Source: Variovorax sp. CF313
Lineage (GTDB): Bacteria > Pseudomonadota > Gammaproteobacteria > Burkholderiales > Burkholderiaceae_C
Assembly (NCBI RefSeq): GCF_000282635.1
Contig: NZ_AKIW01000053.1
Coordinates: forward strand, 1-64,000
Reading direction: 5' to 3'
DNA: 64,000 bases
The position numbers were made by a program, and so were the translations under genes. Positions 1-7,913 of the stretch are shown here, piece after piece (within the stretch, counting starts at the first letter, position 1; the number at the start of each line of letters is the position of its first letter). The notes below the pieces were generated by a model. That model was not told where the DNA came from. It searched no databases and saw only the letters and a list, made by a program, of their open reading frames with translations.

Positions 1-4
1 GGTG

Positions 5-58
5 TTGCCCCCTGCAAGGGGCTTGGCGTAGCGACACGCAGTGCGCGAAGCCTGGGGG
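5..58. repeat. GC-rich intergenic repeat-like element
   Basis: The 3' flank of the first gene holds a hairpin (GCCCC at 7-11 pairing with GGGGC at 18-22) followed by a stretch ending in GCGAAGCCTGGGGG. The whole looks like a dispersed intergenic element of Comamonadaceae genomes; that is an impression from memory and not tested. No second full copy is seen in this window. It may also help end transcription of the minus-strand gene that stops at 69. Confidence 0.4.
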
Positions 59-68
59 TGTGCCAGGT

Positions 69-1346
69 TCACGACATGATCACCTGGAGGCTGTGCTCGT
101 ACGACGCCGTGAGGCGCTCGAAGGTGTCGACCAGCGCGTCGCTGGAGCGAACGAGCGTGGCGCGGCCATCGGCGCTGTCGAGCGCGTGCACGCCGCCGAC
201 CAGCCGCAGCCATTCGTCGCGGGCGCTGGCCAGCGCGGTGCGGATCTCCGTGGTGCTGAGCGGGGCGCGCTCGAGTTCGAGCAAGGCGGCCTCGAACTCG
301 GCCATGGTGGGCAACAGCCGCGCGTTCGCGGCTTTCTCTTTCAGCGTGGCAGCGAGCAGCGCGTCTTTCGCCAACCGCTGCGCACGCATGCGCTGCCGTC
401 CGCATATGTTGACGATGCGCAGCGCACGCCGCGCGCCCGAGGCTTCGAGCGCCTCGGTCAGCGCCTCCGCGGCCGAGAGCAGCACTTCGGCGCGCTGGTC
501 GACGTCGGCCAGTCCTGCCGCCGTGGGCCGCGCCGTCAAGGCCGGAGCCAGCCCGCTCCAGGCGGCTTGCGCCTGTACGAGCGCCCGCGCGCCGGCCGCA
601 TCGAGCCCGAGGGCCGCCAGGTGATCGAGGTTCTGCTGCACCCGCTCGGCGGACTGCGTGCGCAGCACCCGCGCCCGCTGCGCATCGATGCTGCCCAGCA
701 GCTGCGCCGCCACGCGCACCAGCCGCTGCGAGAGCATGCGCAACTGCCCGGCGCGGTTGATCGCGTCGGCCCACTGCGCCGCCTCGATGACCGAGCGCGA
801 CACCTCGCCGAGCCGCAGGTTGGCGTGCATCGCGGCGCCGCGCAGCAGGCCGAAGGCTTCGTCCTCGCCGATGCCGCGCGCGGACATCAGCAGGCCCTTG
901 GCGCGGTCGACCCACTTGCGCTCGTCCATGCGGGTGCGCAGGCTCTCCAGTTCGGTGCGCAAGACGCTCTCGCGCTGCCAGCGGGCCTGGGCACGAGCGG
1001 CCAGCGCGGCGAGCGATGCGGCATCGACGGCATCGTTCTGCATCCACGCCTGCACGCCGAGCTGCACCAGCTCTTCGTGCTGCGCACCGCTCAACGGCTC
1101 GCCGACGAAGCTCAGCGCACACGGCGGCACGCCGGACCACGCGCGCAGCGCGTCGAGCAATGCGGGCGTGGGCAAAGGCAGGCAGATCAAGGCCTGGGCC
1201 GGGGCCAGCGCCTCGACCTGCCGCGCGAAGGTGCCCGCATCCGCGCAGCCGACCACCTCGAGACTGGCGTCGGACAGCGCCTGTGCAAGCGCCTCCGGCA
1301 GCACGGGGCCAGCAGTTTCATCGGGCAGGACAACGAGAAGGGGCAT
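69..1346 (-). CDS. ANTAR-domain nitrate regulator with tandem PilJ/NIT sensor domains (NasT/NasR-like)
   Basis: A 425-residue cytoplasmic protein. Residues 1-125 resemble a receiver domain, but the usual phospho-acceptor site (ALICLPLP, around 52-59) has no aspartate. Residues about 130-190 form an ANTAR RNA-binding domain (WVDRAKGLLMSARGIGEDEA). Two PilJ/NIT modules follow, each with a NarX P-box-like motif: INRAGQLRMLSQR near 196 and VNICGRQRMRAQR near 312. ANTAR proteins bind paired hairpins in leader RNA and block termination; PilJ/NIT modules bind nitrate or nitrite. It is divergent from narK, whose leader carries a candidate target. The start at MPLLVVLP fits NasT-family N-termini; a longer open frame upstream lacks family similarity. 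Likely role: nitrate-responsive antiterminator for the assimilation genes. Confidence 0.85.
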   Translation of the reverse strand: MPLLVVLPDETAGPVLPEALAQALSDASLEVVGCADAGTFARQVEALAPAQALICLPLPTPALLDALRAWSGVPPCALSFVGEPLSGAQHEELVQLGVQAWMQNDAVDAASLAALAARAQARWQRESVLRTELESLRTRMDERKWVDRAKGLLMSARGIGEDEAFGLLRGAAMHANLRLGEVSRSVIEAAQWADAINRAGQLRMLSQRLVRVAAQLLGSIDAQRARVLRTQSAERVQQNLDHLAALGLDAAGARALVQAQAAWSGLAPALTARPTAAGLADVDQRAEVLLSAAEALTEALEASGARRALRIVNICGRQRMRAQRLAKDALLAATLKEKAANARLLPTMAEFEAALLELERAPLSTTEIRTALASARDEWLRLVGGVHALDSADGRATLVRSSDALVDTFERLTASYEHSLQVIMS

Positions 1347-1404
1347 CTTGGAAAAGCGGTGTGGGAGCGCACCGCGAGCATAGGCCACGCCCGCGCGAAT
1401 TCGC

Positions 1405-1420
1405 AGGCATGCCTCTTGCA
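1405..1420 (+). promoter_or_regulatory. Candidate sigma-54 promoter of narK
   Basis: AGGCATGCCTCTTGCA matches the sigma-54 consensus TGGCACG-N4-TTGCW at 10 of 12 defined positions. The invariant GG (1406-1407) and GC (1418-1419) are separated by exactly 10 bases. The predicted start, about 12 bases downstream near 1431, falls immediately before the leader hairpin at 1432. Sigma-54 and NtrC control is known for nitrate assimilation operons such as Klebsiella nasF. No clear NtrC enhancer was found. Confidence 0.6.
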
Positions 1421-1431
1421 TGGAACGGACC

Positions 1432-1503
1432 GCGGTGTAACGAAGCACCGCTTTGGTGAGGCTGCAGGCTCCTGCATCCGGCTCGGCAACGCACATGCCG
1501 AGC
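1432..1503 (+). promoter_or_regulatory. Candidate ANTAR antiterminator target hairpins in the narK leader
   Basis: Hairpin 1 (1432-1451) is GCGGTGT, loop AACGAA, then GCACCGC: a seven-pair stem closed by a U-G pair with a six-base loop having A at position 1 and G at position 4, the published ANTAR target rule. Hairpin 2 (1481-1503) is GCTCGGCA / TGCCGAGC, a perfect eight-pair stem, but its loop (ACGCACA) is seven bases, so it departs from the hexaloop rule although it again contains AACG. Both precede a terminator-like structure before narK. Confidence 0.5.
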
Positions 1504-1563
1504 GCACCCCCACGCCGACAGCGTCCGCTGCCGGCACTCCGTCTCCAACCCCGTCCGTCGACA

Positions 1564-1594
1564 CGGCCCATCCAGGGTCAGGCCGCGGCTTTTT
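1564..1594 (+). terminator. Terminator-like hairpin in the narK leader (possible attenuator)
   Basis: CGGCC (1564-1568) pairs with GGCCG (1581-1585). The stem can be extended outward with two mismatches, and TTTTT follows at 1590-1594. It ends 15 bases before the narK start codon, so it would be an odd place for an ordinary terminator but is right for an attenuator released by the ANTAR protein. Confidence 0.4.
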
Positions 1595-1609
1595 GCACCT
1601 TTGAACGCC

Positions 1610-2878
1610 ATGTCCAGTTTCAAGAACTTCTTGCAGTCAGGCCACAGTCCGACGCTGTTCGCGGCCTTCCTGTACTTCTCGTTCTCCTGCTGCATCTGGG
1701 TGCTCAACGGCGCCATGGCGCCCTTCATCGGCGAAACCTTCAACCTCTCGCCGGCGCAGAAGGGCCTGATGCTGTCGGTGCCGATCATCGCGGGCGCGCT
1801 GATGCGTTTTCCACTCGGCATCCTCTCGCAGTACATCGGCCGCAAGAAGGCCACGCTGGTCGAGATGGGCCTGATCGCAGTGGCGATGCTGTTCGGCTTC
1901 TTCTTCGTGAAGAGCTTCAACAACCTGCTCGCCATGGGCGTGCTGCTGGGCATCGCGGGCGCGAGCTTCGGCGTGGCGCTGTCACTGGGCTCGGGCTGGT
2001 TCCCGCCGCAGCACAAGGGCCTGGCCATGGGTCTGGTGGGCGCTGGCAACGTGGGCACCGCGGTGTCGGTGCTGGTGGCGCCGCCGCTCGCACTATGGCT
2101 GGGCTGGCAGGCGGTGTACGGCGTGGCCGCGGTCGCCATCCTGGTTCCCATGGTGGTGATGGTGGTGTTCGCCAAGGAACCGCCGGACGTGAACGCCCAT
2201 TCGAGCTTCCGCGAGCACATCGCCTGCCTGTTCGAGAAGGACGGCTGGGTGTTCAGCCTGATCTACGGCGTGACCTTCGGCGGCTTCATCGGCCTGACGA
2301 CCTTCCTGCCCTCCTACTACTACGACCAGTTCGGCGTGAGCAAGGTGCAGGCCGGCCAGCTGACCATGCTCGCGGCCTTCATGGGCGCGGCGGTGCGCAT
2401 CGTGGGCGGCTGGCTTTCCGACCGCTGGGGCGGTGTGAACACGCTGACCGTTGTGCTGCTGGTGGTGGCCGTGAGCCTCGTGCTGGTGGGCGTCTCGTCG
2501 GGCTCGCTGGCCGTCACCACGCTGGTGCTGATCGTGTGCTTCGCCGCGCTGGGCGCGGGCAACGGCGCGCTGTTCCAGCTGGTGCCGCTGCGCTGGCCCG
2601 CAAGCACGGCAGTGGCCGGTTCGATGATCGGCGAGATCGGCGCGCTGGGCGGTGGCCTCGTGCCCAACGCCATGGGCCTGTCGAAGCAGTATCTGGGCAG
2701 CTACCTGTGGGGCTTCGTGTTCTTCGCGATGCTGTCGCTAGCGATGCTGGGCGTGATGCGCGTGATGCAGATCCGCTGGACCCGCACCTGGGCCGAGAAG
2801 GGTGGCCGAGCGCGCGTTGCACCAGTACATGCTTCGCCCGCAGTCAACAACAACTCGCGGAAAGCTGCCCGGTCATGA
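1610..2878 (+). CDS. narK: Nitrate/nitrite transporter, NarK/NNP family (MFS)
   Basis: A 422-residue, 12-helix major facilitator of the nitrate/nitrite porter family. It carries the two glycine-rich family signatures, GLVGAGNVGTA (TM5) and GAGNGALFQLVP (TM11), plus the cytoplasmic-loop motif GILSQYIGRKK. The ATG at 1610 is chosen over the in-frame TTG at 1601 because MSSFKNF starts closest to the first helix; neither has a strong Shine-Dalgarno sequence. It brings nitrate, and possibly exports nitrite, for the NasA/NirBD reductases encoded downstream. Transcription probably starts at the sigma-54 site near 1420 and crosses a leader of about 180 nt. It converges on the kinase/phosphatase gene. 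Confidence 0.92.
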   Translation: MSSFKNFLQSGHSPTLFAAFLYFSFSCCIWVLNGAMAPFIGETFNLSPAQKGLMLSVPIIAGALMRFPLGILSQYIGRKKATLVEMGLIAVAMLFGFFFVKSFNNLLAMGVLLGIAGASFGVALSLGSGWFPPQHKGLAMGLVGAGNVGTAVSVLVAPPLALWLGWQAVYGVAAVAILVPMVVMVVFAKEPPDVNAHSSFREHIACLFEKDGWVFSLIYGVTFGGFIGLTTFLPSYYYDQFGVSKVQAGQLTMLAAFMGAAVRIVGGWLSDRWGGVNTLTVVLLVVAVSLVLVGVSSGSLAVTTLVLIVCFAALGAGNGALFQLVPLRWPASTAVAGSMIGEIGALGGGLVPNAMGLSKQYLGSYLWGFVFFAMLSLAMLGVMRVMQIRWTRTWAEKGGRARVAPVHASPAVNNNSRKAARS

Positions 2879-2898
2879 ACCGCCCCGCCGACCTCCGT

Positions 2899-4611
2899 TC
2901 AACGTGGCAGGAACAGGAGCCACACGATCAGCAAGAGGTTGAACAGCATCGACACGCCCAGCGCCAGCTGGTAGAGCGCAAGTGGGTCGCGGCGGATCAG
3001 CGGCGTGGCGGCGGGCGCGCTCACGGGGCGGGATGCACCGCGTTCGAGCGCGAGCAGCAGCTCCTCGGCGGTTTCGAAGCGCTCGCGGGGATCGCGGGCG
3101 ACGGCCTTGCGCACCAGATGGTCGAGCCAGATCGGCACGTCGGGCCGCAGGCGCGAGAGCGCGACCGGGTCTCGCCGGTAGCGCGCCACCTGGTAGGGCT
3201 CGATCTCGCCGTAAGGCAGGTGGCCGGTGAGCCACTGGTACAGCGTGACGCCGAGCGCGAACAGGTCGCTGCCCGCATCGGCGACGCCACCCTCCTCCCA
3301 TTGCTCGGGGTTGATGTAGCTCGGCGTGCCGGCATGCAGCTCGCGCTGCGCCGCGCTTTCGCGGCCGGACAGCGCCACGCCCAGGTCGATGATGCGCCAG
3401 CGGCCGTCCTCGCCCAGGTGCAGGTTGCCCGGCTTGATGTCGCGGTGCACCACGCCCTGGCGGTGCAGCCGGCCGAGCGCTCGGCTCAGTGCGATGGCGG
3501 CGGCAACGACCTCGCCCACCGCGCCCCGCGCGTTCGCCTTGCGCAGCTGCTCCAGCGTGCGGCCGCCGTGCCAGTCGAACACGATGTACAGCGCGCTCGC
3601 ATCCGCGGCGCGCTCGTGCACGCGCACGAAGCCGTTGCCGCCGACGCGCAAACCGAGCCACGCCTCGTGCGCCAGCATCGCGCGCTCCTGCGGGTCGCCG
3701 GCGCGCGAGGGGTGCAGCGTCTTCAGCGCGACCAGCTCGCGCGTGGCCGGATGCCTGGCCTGGTACAGCAGGTGCACGCCGGTGTCGGCCACCAGCGCGG
3801 TGATGGCGTAGCCGTCGAGCACGTCGCCCACCTTCAGCGCGGGCGGTGGTGCGAGCCGGCGGCCGTCGCCGAGTTCGTCGTCGAGCTGCCGCGCGTCGAG
3901 CCCCACCACGCGAATGACCAGCGCCGTCGCGTTGTCGCGCGTGCCGGCCTCCAGCGCCGCGCGCACCAGCGCCTCGCTGGCCGCCTCGGCGTCGCCCTGC
4001 AAGGCGAGCGCGGCCACCTGCTGCGGCCTGAGCACGCCATGCACGCCGTCGGAGCTCAGCACGAAGCAGTCGCCCACGCGCACGTCGCCCTGCACGTAGT
4101 CGACGCGCACCTGGTCGTCCAGGCCGATGGCGCGCGTCAGGCGGCTGCGCATGTCGGGATGGTCGAAGGCATGGTCCTGCGTGAGCGGCACGGCCGGCTC
4201 GCCGCCCGCGCGAACGCGCCAGGCGCGCGTGTCGCCCACGTGCGCCAGCGTGTAGCCCTGGCCATGCAGCACCAGCGCGGTGAGCGTGGTGAGCGCCGTG
4301 CCGCCGCCGTCCTTGCCCTGGCGCCGGCGGTTGTGGTCGGCCAGCCAGCCGTTCTGCGCGCCGATCAGGCGGTCGAGCGCGGCGGTCGGCTCCCAGGTAT
4401 CGGGCGTGGCGAAGTAGTCGGCCAGCAGGCCCATCACCGTGGTCTGCGCCGCCTCGCGGCCGTGCCCGCCGCTGGACACGCCATCGGCAATGGCCGCGAT
4501 GAGGCCGCGCGCCTCGTCGCCCCGCGGCGCATGCACCGCGCCGGCGAAGTCTTCATTCAGCTCGCGCGGTCCGCGCTGGCTGCTGTAGCCGATGTCCACT
4601 TCAAAGCTCAT
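2899..4611 (-). CDS. Bifunctional PP2C phosphatase / Ser-Thr protein kinase, C-terminal membrane anchor
   Basis: A 570-residue fusion. Residues 1-240 are a PP2C phosphatase with the metal-binding motifs NED (19-21), IADGVSSGGHG (41-51), GGTAL, HVGDTRAW, LSSDGVHG and RDNATALV. Residues about 265-530 are a protein kinase: catalytic Lys297 in VALKTL, HRDIKPGN (389-396), and SDLFALGVTLYQWLTG. It is atypical: the glycine loop is not obvious, DFG is DLG (409-411) and APE is NPE. One transmembrane helix ends the protein (LGVSMLFNLLLIVWLLF), placing both domains in the cytoplasm. It lies divergently to nirB and convergently to narK, so a role in nitrate assimilation is inferred from position only; the substrate is unknown. 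Confidence 0.9.
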   Translation of the reverse strand: MSFEVDIGYSSQRGPRELNEDFAGAVHAPRGDEARGLIAAIADGVSSGGHGREAAQTTVMGLLADYFATPDTWEPTAALDRLIGAQNGWLADHNRRRQGKDGGGTALTTLTALVLHGQGYTLAHVGDTRAWRVRAGGEPAVPLTQDHAFDHPDMRSRLTRAIGLDDQVRVDYVQGDVRVGDCFVLSSDGVHGVLRPQQVAALALQGDAEAASEALVRAALEAGTRDNATALVIRVVGLDARQLDDELGDGRRLAPPPALKVGDVLDGYAITALVADTGVHLLYQARHPATRELVALKTLHPSRAGDPQERAMLAHEAWLGLRVGGNGFVRVHERAADASALYIVFDWHGGRTLEQLRKANARGAVGEVVAAAIALSRALGRLHRQGVVHRDIKPGNLHLGEDGRWRIIDLGVALSGRESAAQRELHAGTPSYINPEQWEEGGVADAGSDLFALGVTLYQWLTGHLPYGEIEPYQVARYRRDPVALSRLRPDVPIWLDHLVRKAVARDPRERFETAEELLLALERGASRPVSAPAATPLIRRDPLALYQLALGVSMLFNLLLIVWLLFLPR

Positions 4612-4674
4612 GGCGCGATTCTCCTCGCGCGCCGCGGGCACTCGCTTGCTTGATTCGACGAAAGGTAGGGCCCC

Positions 4675-7107
4675 ATGAAGAAAATGAAACTCGTGATGGT
4701 CGGCAACGGCATGGCCGGCGTGCGCACGCTCGAAGAGCTGCTGAAGATCGCGCCCGACCTGTACGACATCACCGTCTTCGGCGCGGAGCCGCATCCCAAT
4801 TACAACCGCATCCTGCTGTCGCCCGTGCTGGCCGGCGAGCAGACGGTCGACGAAATCGTGCTCAACAGCTGGGAGTGGTACAGCGACAACCACATCACGC
4901 TGCATGCCGGCAAGAAGGTGGTCGAGGTCGACCGCGTGAAGCGCATCGTGCGCGCGGAAGATGGCACCGAAGCCGCCTACGACCGCCTGCTGATGTGCAC
5001 CGGCTCCAACCCCTTCATGCTGCCGGTGCCAGGCAAGGACCTGAAGGGCGTGATCGCCTACCGCGACATCGCCGACACCGACTACATGATCGAGACCGCG
5101 CGCACCCACAAGAACGCGGTGGTCATCGGCGGCGGCCTGCTGGGCCTGGAAGCCGCCAACGGCCTGATGCTGCGCGGCATGAACGTGACGGTGGTGCACG
5201 TGATGCCCTGGCTGATGGAACGCCAGCTCGACGACGTGGCGGGCAAGCTGCTGCAGAAGTCGCTGGAAGACCGAGGACTCAAGTTCCTGATGGGTGCGCA
5301 GACGCAGGACATGGTCGGCAATGAAGAGGGCCGCGTCAAAGCCATCCGCTTCAAGGACGGCACAGAGGTCGCGGCCGACCTGGTGGTGATGGCGGTCGGC
5401 ATCCGCCCCAACGTGGAGCTGGCCGAGAAGATGCGCCTGCACTGCAACCGCGGCATCGTCGTCACCGACACGATGCAGACCGTGACCGACGCGCGCATCT
5501 ATTCGGTGGGCGAATGCGCGGCGCACCGCGGCATCGCCTACGGCCTGGTCGCGCCGCTGTTCGAGCAGGCCAAGGTGGCGGCCAACCATCTCGCCCAGTT
5601 CGGCATCGGCCGCTACCTCGGGTCGCTCACCTCCACCAAGCTCAAGGTGACTGGCATCGACCTGTTCAGCGCCGGCGAGTTCATGGGCGGCGAAGGTACC
5701 GAAGAGATCGTCATGAGCGACCCCTTCGGCGGCGTCTACAAGAAGCTGGTGCTCAAGGACGACAAGCTGGTCGGCGCCTGCCTGTACGGCGACACGGTGG
5801 ACGGCAGCTGGTACTTCAAGCTGCTGCGCGATGGCCGCAGCGTGCACGACATTCGCGACAAGCTGATGTTCGGCGAATCCAACATCGGCGACACCGGCCA
5901 CGAGGGCCACAGCAAGGCCGCGAGCATGCCCGACGACGCCGAGGTGTGCGGCTGCAACGGCGTGAGCAAGGGCACGATCTGCAAGGCCATCAAGGACAAG
6001 GGCCTGTTCACGCTCGACGAAGTGAAGAAGCACACCAAGGCCAGCGCGAGCTGCGGCTCGTGCACCGGGCTGGTCGAGCAGATCCTGATGTTCACGGCCG
6101 GCGGCGACTACTCGGCCACGCCGAAGAAGAAGGCCGTGTGCGGCTGCACCGACGTGAGCCACCAGGACGTGCGCGACGCGATCCGCAAGCAGCACTACCT
6201 CACGCACGACGAGGTGTACCGCAACCTCGGCTGGCGCACGCCCAACGGCTGCGCCACCTGCCGCCCGGCGGTCAACTACTACCTGATCAGCACCTGGCCG
6301 AAAGAAGCGAAGGACGATCCGCAGAGCCGCTTCATCAACGAGCGCAGCCACGCCAACATCCAGAAGGACGGCACCTACTCCGTCATTCCGCGCATGTGGG
6401 GCGGCCACACCACGCCCGACGAGCTGCGCCGCATCGCCGACGCGGCCGACAAGTACAAGATTCCGACCGTCAAGGTCACGGGCGGCCAGCGCATCGACCT
6501 GCTGGGCGTGAAGAAGGAAGACCTGGAGAACGTCTGGAAGGACATCGGCATGCCCAGCGGCTTTGCCTACGCCAAGTCGCTGCGCACGGTGAAGACCTGC
6601 GTGGGCAGCGAGTGGTGCCGCTTCGGCACGCAAGACTCCACGCAGATGGGCAAGGACCTGGAGCGCGCGCTGTGGGCCATGTACTCGCCGCACAAGGTCA
6701 AGCTGGCCGTGTCGGGCTGCCCGCGCAACTGCGCGGAGGCCGGCATCAAGGATGTGGGTGTGATCGGCGTCGATTCGGGCTGGGAAATCTACGTCGGCGG
6801 CAACGGCGGCATCAAGACCGAGGTGGCCGAATTCCTCGTCAAGGTGAAGACCAGCGAAGAGGTGATGGAGTACGCGGGCGCGTTCCTGCAGCTGTACCGC
6901 GAAGAGGGCTGGTACCTGGAACGCACGGTGCACTACATCGGCCGTGTGGGCCTGGACTACGTGAAGAAGCGGATCCTCGAAGACGCGGAGGCCCGCAAGA
7001 CGCTGTGGGAGCGCCTGCAGTTCGCGCTCGACGGCGAGCCGGATCCGTGGTTCGAGTCGGCGCAGGCCTCGGTGGACGTGCGGCAGTTCACGCCGCTGAC
7101 CGCATGA
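4675..7107 (+). CDS. nirB: Assimilatory nitrite reductase [NAD(P)H] large subunit
   Basis: An 810-residue cytoplasmic enzyme reducing nitrite to ammonium. In order: an FAD-binding fold (VMVGNGMAGVRT), an NAD(P)H-binding fold (AVVIGGGLLGLEAANGL), two BFD-type [2Fe-2S] modules (VCGCNGVSKG...CGSC and AVCGCTDVSHQ...CATC, roughly residues 423-545), a ferredoxin-like half-domain, and the sirohaem/[4Fe-4S] domain with Cys642, Cys648, Cys682 and Cys686 (CVGSEWC...CPRNC). The length is close to E. coli NirB (847). The start has AAAGG about 12 bases upstream. It overlaps the next gene by four bases (ATGA). A sirohaem-making methyltransferase gene lies downstream in the same orientation. Confidence 0.97.
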   Translation: MKKMKLVMVGNGMAGVRTLEELLKIAPDLYDITVFGAEPHPNYNRILLSPVLAGEQTVDEIVLNSWEWYSDNHITLHAGKKVVEVDRVKRIVRAEDGTEAAYDRLLMCTGSNPFMLPVPGKDLKGVIAYRDIADTDYMIETARTHKNAVVIGGGLLGLEAANGLMLRGMNVTVVHVMPWLMERQLDDVAGKLLQKSLEDRGLKFLMGAQTQDMVGNEEGRVKAIRFKDGTEVAADLVVMAVGIRPNVELAEKMRLHCNRGIVVTDTMQTVTDARIYSVGECAAHRGIAYGLVAPLFEQAKVAANHLAQFGIGRYLGSLTSTKLKVTGIDLFSAGEFMGGEGTEEIVMSDPFGGVYKKLVLKDDKLVGACLYGDTVDGSWYFKLLRDGRSVHDIRDKLMFGESNIGDTGHEGHSKAASMPDDAEVCGCNGVSKGTICKAIKDKGLFTLDEVKKHTKASASCGSCTGLVEQILMFTAGGDYSATPKKKAVCGCTDVSHQDVRDAIRKQHYLTHDEVYRNLGWRTPNGCATCRPAVNYYLISTWPKEAKDDPQSRFINERSHANIQKDGTYSVIPRMWGGHTTPDELRRIADAADKYKIPTVKVTGGQRIDLLGVKKEDLENVWKDIGMPSGFAYAKSLRTVKTCVGSEWCRFGTQDSTQMGKDLERALWAMYSPHKVKLAVSGCPRNCAEAGIKDVGVIGVDSGWEIYVGGNGGIKTEVAEFLVKVKTSEEVMEYAGAFLQLYREEGWYLERTVHYIGRVGLDYVKKRILEDAEARKTLWERLQFALDGEPDPWFESAQASVDVRQFTPLTA

Positions 7108-7895
7108 AGCGCAGGGCTTTCCTCGCATCCGCGGCCGCCGCCGGCATGGGCGCCGGGCTGGGCGCAAATGCCCAGGTCACCGACCTGAACGATGCGATCA
7201 ACAAGGCGGGCCGCCAGCGCATGCTGTCGCAGCGCGCGAGCAAGGCATATCTGGCACTGGTGCAGAACGTCGAATCGCGCAACGCGCAGCTGGTGCTCGA
7301 CAAGTCGATCGCGCTGTTCGAGCGCCAGCTCGGCGAGCTGAAAGCCTTCGCGCCCAGCCCGACCATTCGCGGCACCTACGAGTCGCTCGACAACGCCTGG
7401 AGCGAGTTCAAGCGCGCACTCACGGGCATGACGCCCGGCAAGGAGGAAGCCACCCGAGTCGTGAAGCTCGACGCCGCCGTGCTCGCGCTGGCCAACCAGG
7501 GCACCGCGCAGTACGAAGCCGCCTCGGGCAGGCCGGTGGGCAAGCTCGTGAACATCGCGGGCCGCCAGCGCATGCTGTCGCAGCGCATGGCCAAGTTCTA
7601 CCTGGCCACGGCAATGCAGATCGACCCGGCGGGCAGCACGGCCGAGATCGGCAAGTCGCGCGCCGAATTCCTGGCCGCGCTCGAAGTGCTGCGCAACGCG
7701 CCCGAGGCCACCGCGCAGATCAGGCAGGAGCTGGTGCTGGCCGATGCGCAGTGGATGTTCTTCAACCGGGGCCTGCAGCACCTCGAAGGCGCCGGTGCGT
7801 CGCCCGCCCTGATGTCCGACGTGTTCGTCGCCAGCGAGAACCTGCTGGCGATCATGGACCGCGTCACCGGCCTGTACTCAGAAATCAAGACGTAG
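7104..7895 (+). CDS. Tat-exported tandem PilJ/NIT-domain protein
   Basis: A 263-residue protein with a twin-arginine signal (MKRRAFLASAAAAGMGAG, cleavage probably after ANA at about 23) and two PilJ-type four-helix modules, each with a P-box-like motif: INKAGRQRMLSQR (about 32-44) and VNIAGRQRMLSQR (149-161). The same two-module arrangement forms the sensory half of the ANTAR regulator at 69-1346. The P-box of NarX/NarQ binds nitrate and nitrite; binding here is inference. There is no catalytic or output domain, so it may act as a soluble periplasmic binding or sensor protein. The gene sits inside the nirBD operon and overlaps nirB by four bases, so it is co-expressed with nitrite reductase. 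Confidence 0.85.
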   Translation: MKRRAFLASAAAAGMGAGLGANAQVTDLNDAINKAGRQRMLSQRASKAYLALVQNVESRNAQLVLDKSIALFERQLGELKAFAPSPTIRGTYESLDNAWSEFKRALTGMTPGKEEATRVVKLDAAVLALANQGTAQYEAASGRPVGKLVNIAGRQRMLSQRMAKFYLATAMQIDPAGSTAEIGKSRAEFLAALEVLRNAPEATAQIRQELVLADAQWMFFNRGLQHLEGAGASPALMSDVFVASENLLAIMDRVTGLYSEIKT

Positions 7896-7913
7896 ACGAA
7901 AAGAGAGCCCACC

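Noticed and set aside
4630-4674. Sigma-54-like sequence GGGCACTCGCTTGC before nirB
   Set aside because: GG-to-GC spacing is one base short for the best match and the alternative alignment loses most of the -24 element; a start there would leave no room for a ribosome-binding site.
2899-7167. A very long minus-strand frame reading through nirB and the kinase gene (1422 codons)
   Set aside because: The first 850 codons are the antisense of nirB; family similarity begins only at MSFEVDIGYSS at 4611.
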